Of a stretch of 59,609 nt of DNA, positions 33,973 to 43,090 are shown one piece after another; the first letter of the stretch is position 1, and each line of letters opens with the position of its first letter. The position numbers were made by a program, and so were the translations under genes. Source of the stretch: Glutinoglossum americanum (taxonomy: Eukaryota > Ascomycota > Geoglossomycetes > Geoglossales > Geoglossaceae). Under the pieces are notes generated by a model. It was not told the origin of the DNA and made no database searches. It saw only the letters and a program-made list of their open reading frames with translations. Location: contig JAGHQL010000170.1 in the NCBI GenBank assembly GCA_020080175.1, forward strand, positions 1-59,609, written 5' to 3'.

Positions 33973-36264
33973 ATGTCATCTTGGATACCTCCTAACTTAC
34001 CTGACTTTATTGTTACCCCTATTCATAAGGTTATTGAAAAGATGCCTTCTCAACATCTTATCTCTCCTCAAGTTAGTAAACTATTGCATCCAGACCAAGC
34101 CTATAATTGCCTACAGAATTATGCCTTCAGTCAGGGCTTCTGTATTGTGGTTACCAGTTGCAATAGGATAAATACCTATGTCAGATATGCCTACATATAT
34201 CATGAACATTCAACTCACAATTGGTACAATTTAGACCAGTTTAGAACTGAGGAAAGTAATAGAGAAAAGGAATATACCAAGATCTGAGCTAAGGGGTGTC
34301 CCTGGCAAATGTATGTCTCATATAAGGGTGTAACTAAGAGTAAGTTTCCTGTGACTGCTTTTTTATATATACTTTTATACTGACTTTTTGAAATAGGAGC
34401 TAACCAGAAAGCCTGATTTTTGAGTATCACGAATGGAACCCATGGGGATACTCATGATATGGTACCCAATCCATTGGCATATCCTATCCATGCAAAAAGA
34501 CAGTCTCAATATGCTATAGTAATCCAGTAAGCTATAGCCTTAAGAAGTGCTCAGATCTTCTACTCTCAAGCCAGTCATATAATGGCTACTCAAGGCCTTT
34601 CTCTCAACCAGAAGGCCTTCTACAATACTAAGAGACTCTCCAATAAGGTCCAGGATGAAGGAGATCTTACCTCCTTATTTGAATTTTTAAGCAGTCACAA
34701 CTACAACATTCACTCTAGATATCACTATGATATGAACCCAGCAACTGCAGAGCCTATTAGCTGACACTTAGAGTAGCTATTCTTCATGTCTGATACTCAA
34801 ATTCAGTAGGGCCAACGATTTTACAGTTTATTCATAGTGGAGATTAATATTATATTCAATACCAATAACCTTAGATTACCTCTGACCATCTTAACTAATA
34901 TTAGCAATACTGGAGACTCTTTTCCCCTGGCCTTTAGCTTCCTTCCAAGTGAAAGTAAAGTCTGCTTTGACTTTATCTTTGAGTCTTTAAAAGAGTTGGT
35001 CTAGAAAGAGTATCCACCTCCTATTGTCATTATTGGGGACCAGGCAAAAGAACTAGTAGCATCACTTCCCAATAGTATACCTAACTTTATACCTCAGTTT
35101 TGTGAATGGCATACTACAGAAAATATCAAGAAGCATCTCATTGACTCTGGTTATACCAAAAAGAAGACTGATACTATAAAGTCTCTTATTTGGGAATATC
35201 TTCAAGCCAGCACTCCTAGCACCTTACAGACTATCAAGGCGAAGCTCTTCAAGGCTCTGAAGTCTCCTGAGGTTCGGTATATCAAGGACAATTGGGTTGT
35301 CAAGGAAAAATTTGTTTGCAGAAGCTATACTGAGCATTTACCTAACTTAGGGGTTCATTTAATTCAAAGAGCTGAAAGTATGAATGCTATACTTAAGAAT
35401 AGCCTGAACTATCAGATCATCTTGCAAGAGGCTTGCAGACATTTGGTTAAGGCAGTTAGAGTCTTTAAAGTTAAGCTACTTGATGGAGAGATCACTAGTA
35501 TGACTATAAGGTCTAGAGTTTTAGATCTAAACAGATTTACAACTTTATTAGACAAGATTACTAATCATGTTATTAACCTTATGACCTTTGAATGGTCTAC
35601 AGCATGTGTTTCGAAGCCAGATTCCATCTGGCAAGATGGTTGCTTGCATGACTATTTTCTTCCTATAAGGTATAGGTTACTTTATCACTACTGGATGATA
35701 AAAGTAATTATAGAAGACTTCCCTCTACCAATCTTCTTAGTCTACCCATGATGGTGGCTCTCTGGAAGTCTTGTTCGAGTTGAAGAATAGGTTATGGGAT
35801 ATCATGATGCAGTTATAGATCCTCAAGAGCACTGGATAAGTAGATATCGAAATAAAGGTACTGATATTGTTATAGAATCAATTCAGCATCTACTTGATCA
35901 GTAGTCACAACTACTTCTAGAGCAGTCTGAGGGTCTTATGAGGCAGGTAGTAGATAGCAACAATCAGATTCTAGCTGAGGTACATACTTTAAAAATAAGA
36001 AATCAACAATCGCTTCCTATGTTACCTCCTCCTCTACCCCTTACCTTGAGTCTACAGACAAGAAAGCAGAAGGGAAGTACTAGAAAGCAAGCTCTTACTG
36101 GTGCAGAAGCTTCTGAACGAGCTCAGAAAGTAATGACAAGAGCTCAGACTAGAGCAAAGGCAGTACAAGCTGCTGAGAACACTCAGAAGAAAAGAACAGT
36201 CACAGCTTCTAAGAGGCAAACCCGCAGCCAGAGGGTAGCTGAGCTACTTGAAAATCAATTGTAG
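33973..36264 (+). pseudogene. Dead MULE transposase
   Basis: The frame starts at the ATG at 33973. The N-terminal part (NYAFSQGFCIVV ... STHNWYNL) resembles the FAR1-type DNA-binding region of MULE transposases. Downstream come the catalytic region with IIGDQAKELVASLP (second Asp), the QFCEWHTTENIKKHL motif, and RAESMNAILKNSLN (Glu). The first catalytic site reads INIIFNTN where DxTFxTN is expected: Asn (34846-34848) replaces Asp. The reading frame is interrupted by about ten TAG, TAA and TGA codons, for example after residue 104 and near 34762, 34773 and 34809. Most can be explained by C-to-T or G-to-A changes. The tail (35938-36262) is Lys/Arg/Gln-rich. I conclude that it is inactive. Confidence 0.8.
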
Positions 36265-36346
36265 AGAGCCTATTTAATTAAATTTATTATATGCATTGCT
36301 ATTTTGCTCTATCTATTTCATTCCGAGAGCCCTTGTCTGGGGCAGT

Positions 36347-36410
36347 CGGGGCAGTCGAATTCGACTCCCAGAATCACGACTTTCCGAATCGACTGCCCGG
36401 AGCCATGCCG
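36347..36410 (-). repeat. MULE right terminal inverted repeat
   Basis: Perfect inverted copy of 33512-33575. It is preceded by a short GGGGCAGTC duplication on its inner side (36338-36346). Confidence 0.9.
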
Positions 36411-36419
36411 CCAACGTGG
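36411..36419 (+). repeat. Target-site duplication, right copy
   Basis: CCAACGTGG, identical to 33503-33511. Confidence 0.85.
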
Positions 36420-36953
36420 CTCCCAAGGCTCGGCTCTACCGCCCCCCGTCGAAAGCAAGCTGGCTTTTAGCAAGAGTTTACCCGCCCTCCGTTCTTTCCG
36501 ATGGAGCCGGCGCTATGAGTAGGAATAAGTAGGATAGCTAGGACTTCAATACCTGTAGATTAAGCAGTGCTGATTGTTGAACAGGTATGGCCGACGCTTG
36601 GATTCGCGCGATGTGTATTGTGTCGTGCAAACACCGACCACTGAAAAGCAGTGAGATGCTAAATCTCGTACGAGGCCTCGCTCGGCATAGAACGGAACAT
36701 TCCCGGCATCAAGTTATTCCCGTAACTTAAGCTTGTGATGGTCGACACAATTGAGTTTGCCTAATCAGGTTAGCTAATGTGGCGCAGCGAATACGCAAAG
36801 CCCCAAACCCCTTATTACTTTAGTGAGTCATTCCGAGACTTTCTGTTCTTTTGTTTTGCAGTCATTTATCAATCGATGCCTTTTATCCGACTTCTTTCAA
36901 CTTCTATTTCGCATGTCCAAATTATTGGTCTGGCTTGGCACCGATTAATTTCA

Positions 36954-37541
36954 ATGGGGAAATCGGGAAAAAGAAAGGCGGAGAACGCGCGGGCAAAGAA
37001 GCAGCCCGCCGTATGCATCGTTCCGAATCTTCTCTACCTCGGACCCCTGTCAGCGACTAGCAATTTGGACTTTCTCAGATCCGAGGGCATCGTCCATGTT
37101 CTATCCATCGGAAGGTCTGCGTCGTCCCACTTCGATATTTCAATCGATACTCCACAAGGCTCGCGACAACTCCAGTACTCTCGACTCGCTCTGATAGACG
37201 ACAAGGCCTCCGACATTGGTCCGTGTGTCGATAGCGCTTGTGAGATTATCGACCGAGAAGCTGCCGAAGGTGGCAAGGTACTCATCCACTGCTCGGCCGC
37301 TATCTCCCGGTCACCCACCATTGTCGCCGGATATCTGATGAAGCGTTGCGGCTTTTCACTGCGTGAGAGTTTGGATAAGCTTGTAACTGCACGTGACGCC
37401 ATCTCGCCGAACCCAGGATTTCTAGCTCAGTTATGTGCGATGGAAGCAGAGATCTTTGATGGAGAGACGACGTTCAATGTACCGCTTGTTGGGGGCAGGA
37501 CAAAGCTTGCAAACTATCTCTTGGCCGCGCCAAACGATTGA
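36954..37541 (+). CDS. Dual-specificity protein phosphatase
   Basis: A single exon of 195 residues from the Met at 36954 (MGKSGKRKAENARAKKQP). The frame is open back to an ATG at 36777, but the extra 59 residues do not resemble the family, so the inner start is preferred. The domain begins IVPNLLYLGPLSA and has the conserved LSIGRSA and ALIDDKASDIGP segment with the general-acid Asp. The active-site loop is HCSAAISRSPTIVAGYLM (Cys113, Arg119 of the CX5R signature), followed by RDAISPNPGFLAQL. Atypical dual-specificity phosphatases of this size remove phosphate from Tyr and Ser/Thr, often on MAP kinases; the substrate here is unknown. A basic, low-complexity N-terminus could aid nuclear localisation. 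The MULE ends 543 bp upstream. Confidence 0.88.
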   Translation: MGKSGKRKAENARAKKQPAVCIVPNLLYLGPLSATSNLDFLRSEGIVHVLSIGRSASSHFDISIDTPQGSRQLQYSRLALIDDKASDIGPCVDSACEIIDREAAEGGKVLIHCSAAISRSPTIVAGYLMKRCGFSLRESLDKLVTARDAISPNPGFLAQLCAMEAEIFDGETTFNVPLVGGRTKLANYLLAAPND

Positions 37542-37981
37542 ATGTGTTAAAGAATGCCACGCTAGCAACGATGCGGCCATTGCGGTGATGGTTTCGTGCC
37601 TTTACCAGAGGGTGTACTAGGGGAGCCCTGTGTGTCGATTCGTTCGATGGTGATAATCTTTTCTAAGTTACATGATTGCAATTGGTGCGGTGGGCAAGCC
37701 CTGCACGTACACGACGTAGGCTGCTGTGGAACAGCTCTTTGGGCCAACCCTAATAACTCCAACATTGTGGCGTTCATTTTCGGTGGGGGTTGCCAGGTCC
37801 ATATCACCATAGGCATAGCTCTAAAACCGCCCTGAACTTCACTGGCTGGGCGCCAATAACGAGCGAGATCCAGTCATCGCCTCTCTTCCTGGCCATCACT
37901 GGGAGGTGTATTAGAGAGCAGGGCATTTGGGGGCATAGATTCAGCCCGTTTTGTTCGTTCACGTCCTGTATCCCTACCAAA

Positions 37982-38817
37982 TCAGAGATCTTGGGAGAAG
38001 GAATCCGGATTCTGATGTGAAACGTCAAATCCGATAGGTCCCAGATAATAATTGTACTGCAATGCTTCCAGCCACCTGTCCGCCGGCAGACTCCCCTTAA
38101 GCGGACCCAGCGTGGCTTTGACCCAATCCTCCACGCCCTCCATATGCTCCCCGCGGATCGTATCTCTTAAGCACATGGTTGAAGACATAAACCCTGAGCA
38201 ATCGCACTTGTTATTCTGGCCGAGCGCTGTGTCTCCGCCATTACACTCTTCCCCGTTATTCGGGTCACCTGATCTGCCAGTGAAATCCATAGCGTCCCGC
38301 ACGCCGGCTGCAGTGCGGCTTTCGCTGGTGACATATCCAGCCGCCGGTTGTATCTGAAGTGCTCGATGGGTGCCACGCATTGTGACTTCAGGCGAGGTGG
38401 TCCACGAGAAGACAGGCACCTTATTCTGTACGCGGAGGCCAAACGCCATGGCATAACCTTCGAGCCAGGCATCCGAGTTAGACTGCGCCGCTACCTGGCA
38501 GAACGAGTGGATGCCACCCTCGGTTGTGGGAAACCAGCGGCCCATGATAGCGAAGTGGTAGTAGTGGCCGTACTCGTGGGCAATAACACCCGGTTCATCA
38601 CGCACCAGCTTGTCCAGCGCAATGAACTCAGGGTTACCATCTTGTCTGAAGTAGCCCTGGCCGATATTCCCGTTGGAGGGGTGCCAGACCTGCACAGGCG
38701 GTATGTCGTCGGTGCCGGCAATCTCTGTAGCAGACTCCCAGATATTGCTGAGGTGATGCCACGTGGTGCCTGTGTAGTGGGTGTGTGTGTAAAAGGTGTA
38801 TTTGGGCATCGCTGCAG
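37982..38817 (-). CDS. Zincin-like (HExxH) protein, 3' exon; 5' part unclear
   Basis: An open frame of about 276 residues is preceded by a plausible acceptor at 38818-38819. It contains VIAHEYGHYYHFAIMG, an HExxH zinc-binding motif. A downstream acidic residue that could be the third ligand lies in DAWLEGYAMAFGL. Many Trp, Asn and Cys residues and a Cys cluster (CNGGDTALGQNNKCDCSGF) suggest an extracellular fold. The upstream minus-strand DNA to 39241 begins with a signal-peptide-like sequence (MDAILSRILGAVMSVCVIAG). It contains a plausible continuation (FFRDFARQHTPDAASRLA), but I could not join it to this exon in one clean frame. The locus may therefore be a decaying gene, or my splice choice may be wrong. 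It is convergent with the phosphatase gene. Confidence 0.6.
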
Positions 38818-38884
38818 CTAATCCAAAAAGCGCTAGTAGGAGTTTTGAGGCATATATAAGGTCCCTTGTCTCAGATGGCGCTAC

Positions 38885-39241
38885 TCACAGAAAACATTGC
38901 GTTCGCGGTGGCATCGGGAGCATTCCCAAACTTAGCTCTCGAATAACGACGCACTACTTGTCTCCTATCCTCCTATCGCCAATGTCTTAATGGGCCTGAC
39001 AAATTCGCTAATCGTACCCCAGTACATACGTACATCGCCCTTATGTCTACCATTTAGTTTGCGTTTGTGAGCCTTGCCCTTTTTGGCCACATCTCCCTCG
39101 GTGTTGGATGCTAGCCGCGAGGCGGCGTCGGGAGTGTGCTGCCTGGCAAAGTCGCGAAAGAACTGCCTGCGTATCCTCGCCACCGGCGATCACGCAAACA
39201 CTCATAACTGCTCCCAGGATCCTAGATAGGATAGCATCCAT
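38885..39241 (-). other. Probable 5' part of the zincin-like gene
   Basis: The ATG at 39241 opens a signal-peptide-like start. Overlapping frames then encode basic, polar sequence (AKKGKAHKRKLNGRH, WGTISEFVRPIKTLA) and a further stretch (RRYSRAKFGNAPDATANAMF) just before a GTGAGT donor-like site. These pieces are in different frames, so the exon structure is unresolved or the region is degenerate. Confidence 0.35.
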
Positions 39242-39577
39242 AATCAATTAGTCTGGAAGAGCTCATTGTTCGGTGTGCGGTGGGTTTGAGTCGCTGCCGG
39301 GCGGCAGTGTTCTTTGGCATAAGCAGTCGGTACTTTAACCGGCCCAGTTTGTCATCGAATCACCCCTTCAGCATCCCTCGTTTCTTTTTGTTCTCTAATC
39401 TTCCATCACTGCACGCATTCGGAAGGGAAGGAGTTGACCTCCAAAATTGTTGCGGTCTTTCGACGCCTCCTTGTGGCGGCGCGCTAAGGTTAGCGAGGCC
39501 ACCAGGCTCCCGCAGCCTCGCTAAGAGCACTGTGGGTAGACTATCATGACCACGGTCTGTGCCCGCTGATGAAATAC

Positions 39578-39757
39578 ATAGCAGCGGAGCATATATGTTA
39601 GAGTAGAATATATTGATCAGCATACAAGAGGAAGGAGTCGGACAAGAGGGTACTTATGAGGCGACGCTGCTGAGTAGCGCCAAGAGTGTAAAAAGGGGTA
39701 CTGACGAAAGCGGTATAGTGCGTAAGCCACGTTCAAGCCACTCGGAATACTAACTTC
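39578..39757 (+). repeat. Dispersed repeat A, copy 2
   Basis: About 180 bp matching 12048-12210 (same orientation) and 32014-32182 (inverted). It lies immediately upstream of the 802-residue orphan gene and could supply part of that gene's promoter. Confidence 0.65.
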
Positions 39758-39831
39758 AACATCTCCATCGTGCCTTACAATAAAATCGTGGCCAATAAGA
39801 ACCTTCTTCTATACTGTCAGCAGCGGCGAGA

Positions 39832-42240
39832 ATGTCCAACCATGTACAGCTGCAACTTGACGTGCTCGGAGCTCCCGTGACGGCCCTGTCGCTCGCCGTC
39901 GCGGTGTACCAGACCTCAAGGGTCTCTCGTCGAAGTATTGACTGGAGGCTTGTCTCTTTCTCGCCCGTACTGAACTGTGTGACGCCGCAATCGAGGGCGG
40001 TGGCCTTACGTTCGATCACAGATACCCATAATGTATGGTGGAAGGGTAGGTGGTGGTGTGGCTCCCAGCTAGGGTCGTTCTGGGATAAACTAGCTCTCGA
40101 CCAGACACATTCACAGAGGGGGTCCGGTCAAGCCCTTCTCGCTATGGCGCTAGAACTTTCTTCCGTTATGTCTTCCACGGAGACCGCAGAGGTTATTCTA
40201 AGCCTTCTCCAGCCGACAGATTCCCACATATGCAAAGCAATCGTTAAACCTGGAGACAGCGGTAGTGAGCTTTTGGTCGGGGATATCATGCCTGCATTAA
40301 ACGACCTGCCGGAGCAGGGTAGCCGCAGTTACATGATTAATGAGCGATTGAACTTCGAAAAGGTTATACTTCACCAGATCGGAGCCGCTGTGCCGATCGC
40401 CTCCGCCGCCTTGATGGGGAAATACACGCCTACCGACATTTACGCGGCAATTCAAGCTATTGAGGAGCTTATTTCTGCACCAGAAGAGAGCGTTTTGGAG
40501 ATCTCATGTCAAGCTGGCGCGATCAAGTTGGCGTTTCTCGTCTATAGTCTGTTCGGAATAACGGTCACTGTTGTCTCGAAGCGAGGCCCAAACATGGGGA
40601 CGGTTTCAGGCACCTACCGTCGGAAGCACACTTTGCGAATCTACGCTTTAATTGGAACAGCAATCCAACCAAGCCTGTTCACTCCTCGAGGCAGCCTCTT
40701 GTCCGCCCAAAGCTCCTATTCCCACTCGCACTCTATCCACTCTGAGGCTTGCGTGGAACATATAAGCGTCATCTTGACCCGCTGGCAACGACATTGGGCG
40801 ATACCATACGAGTGGATGAGAGTCTTCTCGCGCTGCTTGTTCCGAAACCTCTGCTCTTGGTGGAGAGAAAGCGCATTTCTCCCATCCACATACCATGATA
40901 GCAATGTTCGACTTGGGGCAAAACACTATGACGGGTCCGGCTGGGGAAAGCCTATTAATGGATACAAAATCTCCACTGTGGCCGACATCAGTCACCTGAA
41001 AAACGTGTATGCGCAGTGCTTGGGCGAATTTGCCATTAGTGAGGAGAATATTGAAGTGCTGCTTTCCGAAGAAGCCTATAGTATACCTCCGAAGGCTGCG
41101 CTTATTTCAGGTACGGACGCACACGGCACCTTATGCACTATGCTTGGGAAGACTTGCCACTGCTACAAGCATCTCGCGAAAGGTTCGGCCCGGCCAGCCG
41201 GATTGTCAGGCCATTGCTCTGCAGATGATGGTCATTCGCTGTTTTTCTTCATTGCTAACACTCTTCGGGTACTGACTATGGTTGACATAGAAGAGCCTGT
41301 TATTTCTTCTCAGAGCACGGAAAGCAGCCTTGCAGCACCGTTCAGCGAATCAACCACCCGAGAGCTCGGCTTTATTTATCATGGGGCTGCCGTTCGTAAG
41401 GCTGTCGGATCGCTACCTGATGGCAAAGATCAAGTGAAACCACTCACCTTCGCTCATTTGCTTCACGCAGCTGCCTGGCTACTCAGCGGACCAGTAGGCG
41501 GCAATGCCGCCGACAACAATGGTGTGGTAGGCACCTGTGCGAACGGAGTTGCCCTTGTGGGCTCCTTTTGCTTCTTTCCCACTATATCTAAAAAGGATTG
41601 CCGGATCCATGTCTCTCTCGGGCGAACATTCTTCCAGGGATCACAGGTCAAGAGGCTTGACTCCTACTATCAGAACCTCTATGGTAACATGCCCGAGGAC
41701 CTCTGCTACGGGAGACCTTATCCGTCTCAAGGGAGGGCCCCCTCTTTCGCCGGTATCGGCGATCCCCGGCTGACCCGGGTCGTCAACCTTAGAGACGACG
41801 TCGCTGCGATAGCCTTCCGTATCCAGTGGATTAGCAAAAGCAATCAATCTCCATGCGACACCCTGGTTAGTCCTCAGGACTATCTACGAAATATCGGATG
41901 GCATGTGCACTTTATCGAATGTGAGCATGACTCAAACGATCCGCTGAGGACTGAGGGCACCATCCGCGTTTGTCATGCTGGCGTCTTCCCCAAACGGCCC
42001 GATCGCGATTTGAATGGCAAGGAGCTATGGCCGGATGGACACATAGCTAGCCCGAACCTACCTAGCCCTGGTGGCTTCACCGGATGTTTGGCTCTCACGA
42101 TGGGCTCCCTCGAAGCTCAGCTTGCGCTTGTCTGTGATGCAAAAGTGGGCCAAGAGATTGTTTTGCAACGTAATTGCTGCCTCGAGTGTGCGTGCGCTCA
42201 TGCTGCTATGATGGGAGCTACGCTCGTTATGTGTTCCTAG
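39832..42240 (+). CDS. Uncharacterised 802-residue protein, intronless
   Basis: One uninterrupted frame of 2.4 kb runs from the ATG at 39832 to TAG. The length and even codon use argue strongly for a real gene, in contrast to the repeat-rich flanks. I do not recognise the family. The start MSNHVQLQLDVLGAPVTALSLAVAVYQ recalls the short hydrophobic N-terminus of many fungal accessory proteins. Hydrophobic stretches follow at about residues 180-195 and 235-250 (IKLAFLVYSLFGITVTVVS), and the C-terminus is Cys-rich (CCLECACAHAAMMG). A central Trp-rich part (SRCLFRNLCSWWRES) and a region with LLHAAAWLLSGPVGG are notable. No catalytic motif is evident. The product may be membrane-associated. The neighbouring ankyrin fragment hints at an incompatibility or NLR context, but this is only positional. 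Confidence 0.65.
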   Translation: MSNHVQLQLDVLGAPVTALSLAVAVYQTSRVSRRSIDWRLVSFSPVLNCVTPQSRAVALRSITDTHNVWWKGRWWCGSQLGSFWDKLALDQTHSQRGSGQALLAMALELSSVMSSTETAEVILSLLQPTDSHICKAIVKPGDSGSELLVGDIMPALNDLPEQGSRSYMINERLNFEKVILHQIGAAVPIASAALMGKYTPTDIYAAIQAIEELISAPEESVLEISCQAGAIKLAFLVYSLFGITVTVVSKRGPNMGTVSGTYRRKHTLRIYALIGTAIQPSLFTPRGSLLSAQSSYSHSHSIHSEACVEHISVILTRWQRHWAIPYEWMRVFSRCLFRNLCSWWRESAFLPSTYHDSNVRLGAKHYDGSGWGKPINGYKISTVADISHLKNVYAQCLGEFAISEENIEVLLSEEAYSIPPKAALISGTDAHGTLCTMLGKTCHCYKHLAKGSARPAGLSGHCSADDGHSLFFFIANTLRVLTMVDIEEPVISSQSTESSLAAPFSESTTRELGFIYHGAAVRKAVGSLPDGKDQVKPLTFAHLLHAAAWLLSGPVGGNAADNNGVVGTCANGVALVGSFCFFPTISKKDCRIHVSLGRTFFQGSQVKRLDSYYQNLYGNMPEDLCYGRPYPSQGRAPSFAGIGDPRLTRVVNLRDDVAAIAFRIQWISKSNQSPCDTLVSPQDYLRNIGWHVHFIECEHDSNDPLRTEGTIRVCHAGVFPKRPDRDLNGKELWPDGHIASPNLPSPGGFTGCLALTMGSLEAQLALVCDAKVGQEIVLQRNCCLECACAHAAMMGATLVMCS

Positions 42241-42317
42241 TACTGTGGATGGCATTTCTATACCGCATTTACACCCTTATATAGGATCAATACCAGTCAG
42301 CTATTAGTCATATGATT

Positions 42318-42502
42318 GGCAGATATGTTGTGGTTACGCCCATGGCACTATTAGAGAAGGGCACGAGAAGGTGGTACGGATGCTACTCTCGCACGGAGGT
42401 GTCGACACCAATTTCAAGGACAAGCGGGGTCAGACACCGCTATCATGGGCCACCACGAACGGGCATGAGAGGGTGGTGCAACTGCTGACTCTACCACCCT
42501 AG
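42318..42502 (+). pseudogene. Ankyrin-repeat gene remnant
   Basis: A short frame ending in TAG reads GHEKVVRMLLSHGGVDTNFK and then DKRGQTPLSWATTNGHERVV, followed by QLLTLPP. This covers about one and a half ankyrin repeats of the NGHE-VV-LLL type common at the C-terminus of fungal NACHT or kinase ankyrin proteins. No start or upstream domain is found between it and the orphan gene. It is most likely the surviving tail of a deleted gene. Confidence 0.6.
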
Positions 42503-42596
42503 TCTTCTAATCAATCCACTAACGATCCGCCTCCCACCCTACCCACCGCCAAGGAGTCAAAAGCTCAACCTGTGGGTAGAAGGATGTTGTTGAATT

Positions 42597-42618
42597 TAAA
42601 CGGGGCTTGCCCCGTTTA
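42597..42618. other. Perfect 9-bp-stem hairpin
   Basis: TAAACGGGG and CCCCGTTTA flank a CTTG loop. A second inverted repeat, GCCAGG...CCTGGC, follows at 42632-42653. The pair lies upstream of a TATAAAAATA sequence (42670). It may belong to an LTR or a small element that continues into repeat D copy 2. Confidence 0.5.
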
Positions 42619-42949
42619 TAAGACTACCCCTGCCAGGCTAATGACTACCTGGCTAGTACAAATACGGGTATAAAAATATCCTCCACACCACTAAAATACT
42701 TACAATCACAATCAGGTTTCTATGCCTTGGATCTCCTAAGCGTTGTGAATTTGTTAGATTGCGGCTAAAGAAATTGCAAACCTCTCAAGCCGTCTGGATG
42801 CCCGGTCAATTCTTTTCAGTTGATAAATCAACACAATCGCGCTTTTCCTCCTCCGCAGCCCCTTTTCGCCAGCCCGTGGCAACTCTGGTCATCCTTCGGC
42901 CGGCCCGAAAACATATCGGTTCTATCAATAGTAAACATCATAGCTATTA

Positions 42950-43090
42950 GAGCCGAGGTGGCTGATGTGACTATTAAGGGCAAGCCCTCGTGTAAATTAG
43001 CCGAGTAGTTACCACTCTAAAAGTTTTTGTTTTCTTAGTTAGACACGTACAACAACACCAACCCTGAACACACGTTTTCTACCAACCCAA
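42950..43090 (+). repeat. Dispersed repeat D, copy 2
   Basis: This matches 30657-30808 in the same orientation. The homology ends soon after GAACACACGTTT. It is non-coding. Confidence 0.6.

Larger units (their letters stand above)
33512..36410 (+). mobile_element. Mutator-like (MULE, Hop-type) DNA transposon, 2.9 kb
   Basis: The element is bounded by inverted repeats of 64 bp that are identical over their whole length (33512-33575 and 36347-36410, beginning CGGCATGGCTCCGGGCAGTC). It is flanked by a 9-bp target duplication. The interior is AT-rich and encodes a MULE transposase with several in-frame stops. The ends are GC-rich and unaltered. Inside the left arm lie a 9-bp-stem hairpin and a 40-bp minisatellite. 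Identical ends and an intact duplication point to a fairly recent insertion. The mutated, AT-rich core suggests RIP acted on the interior, or that a dead copy was moved in trans. The element separates the hydrolase remnant from the phosphatase gene. Confidence 0.9.
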
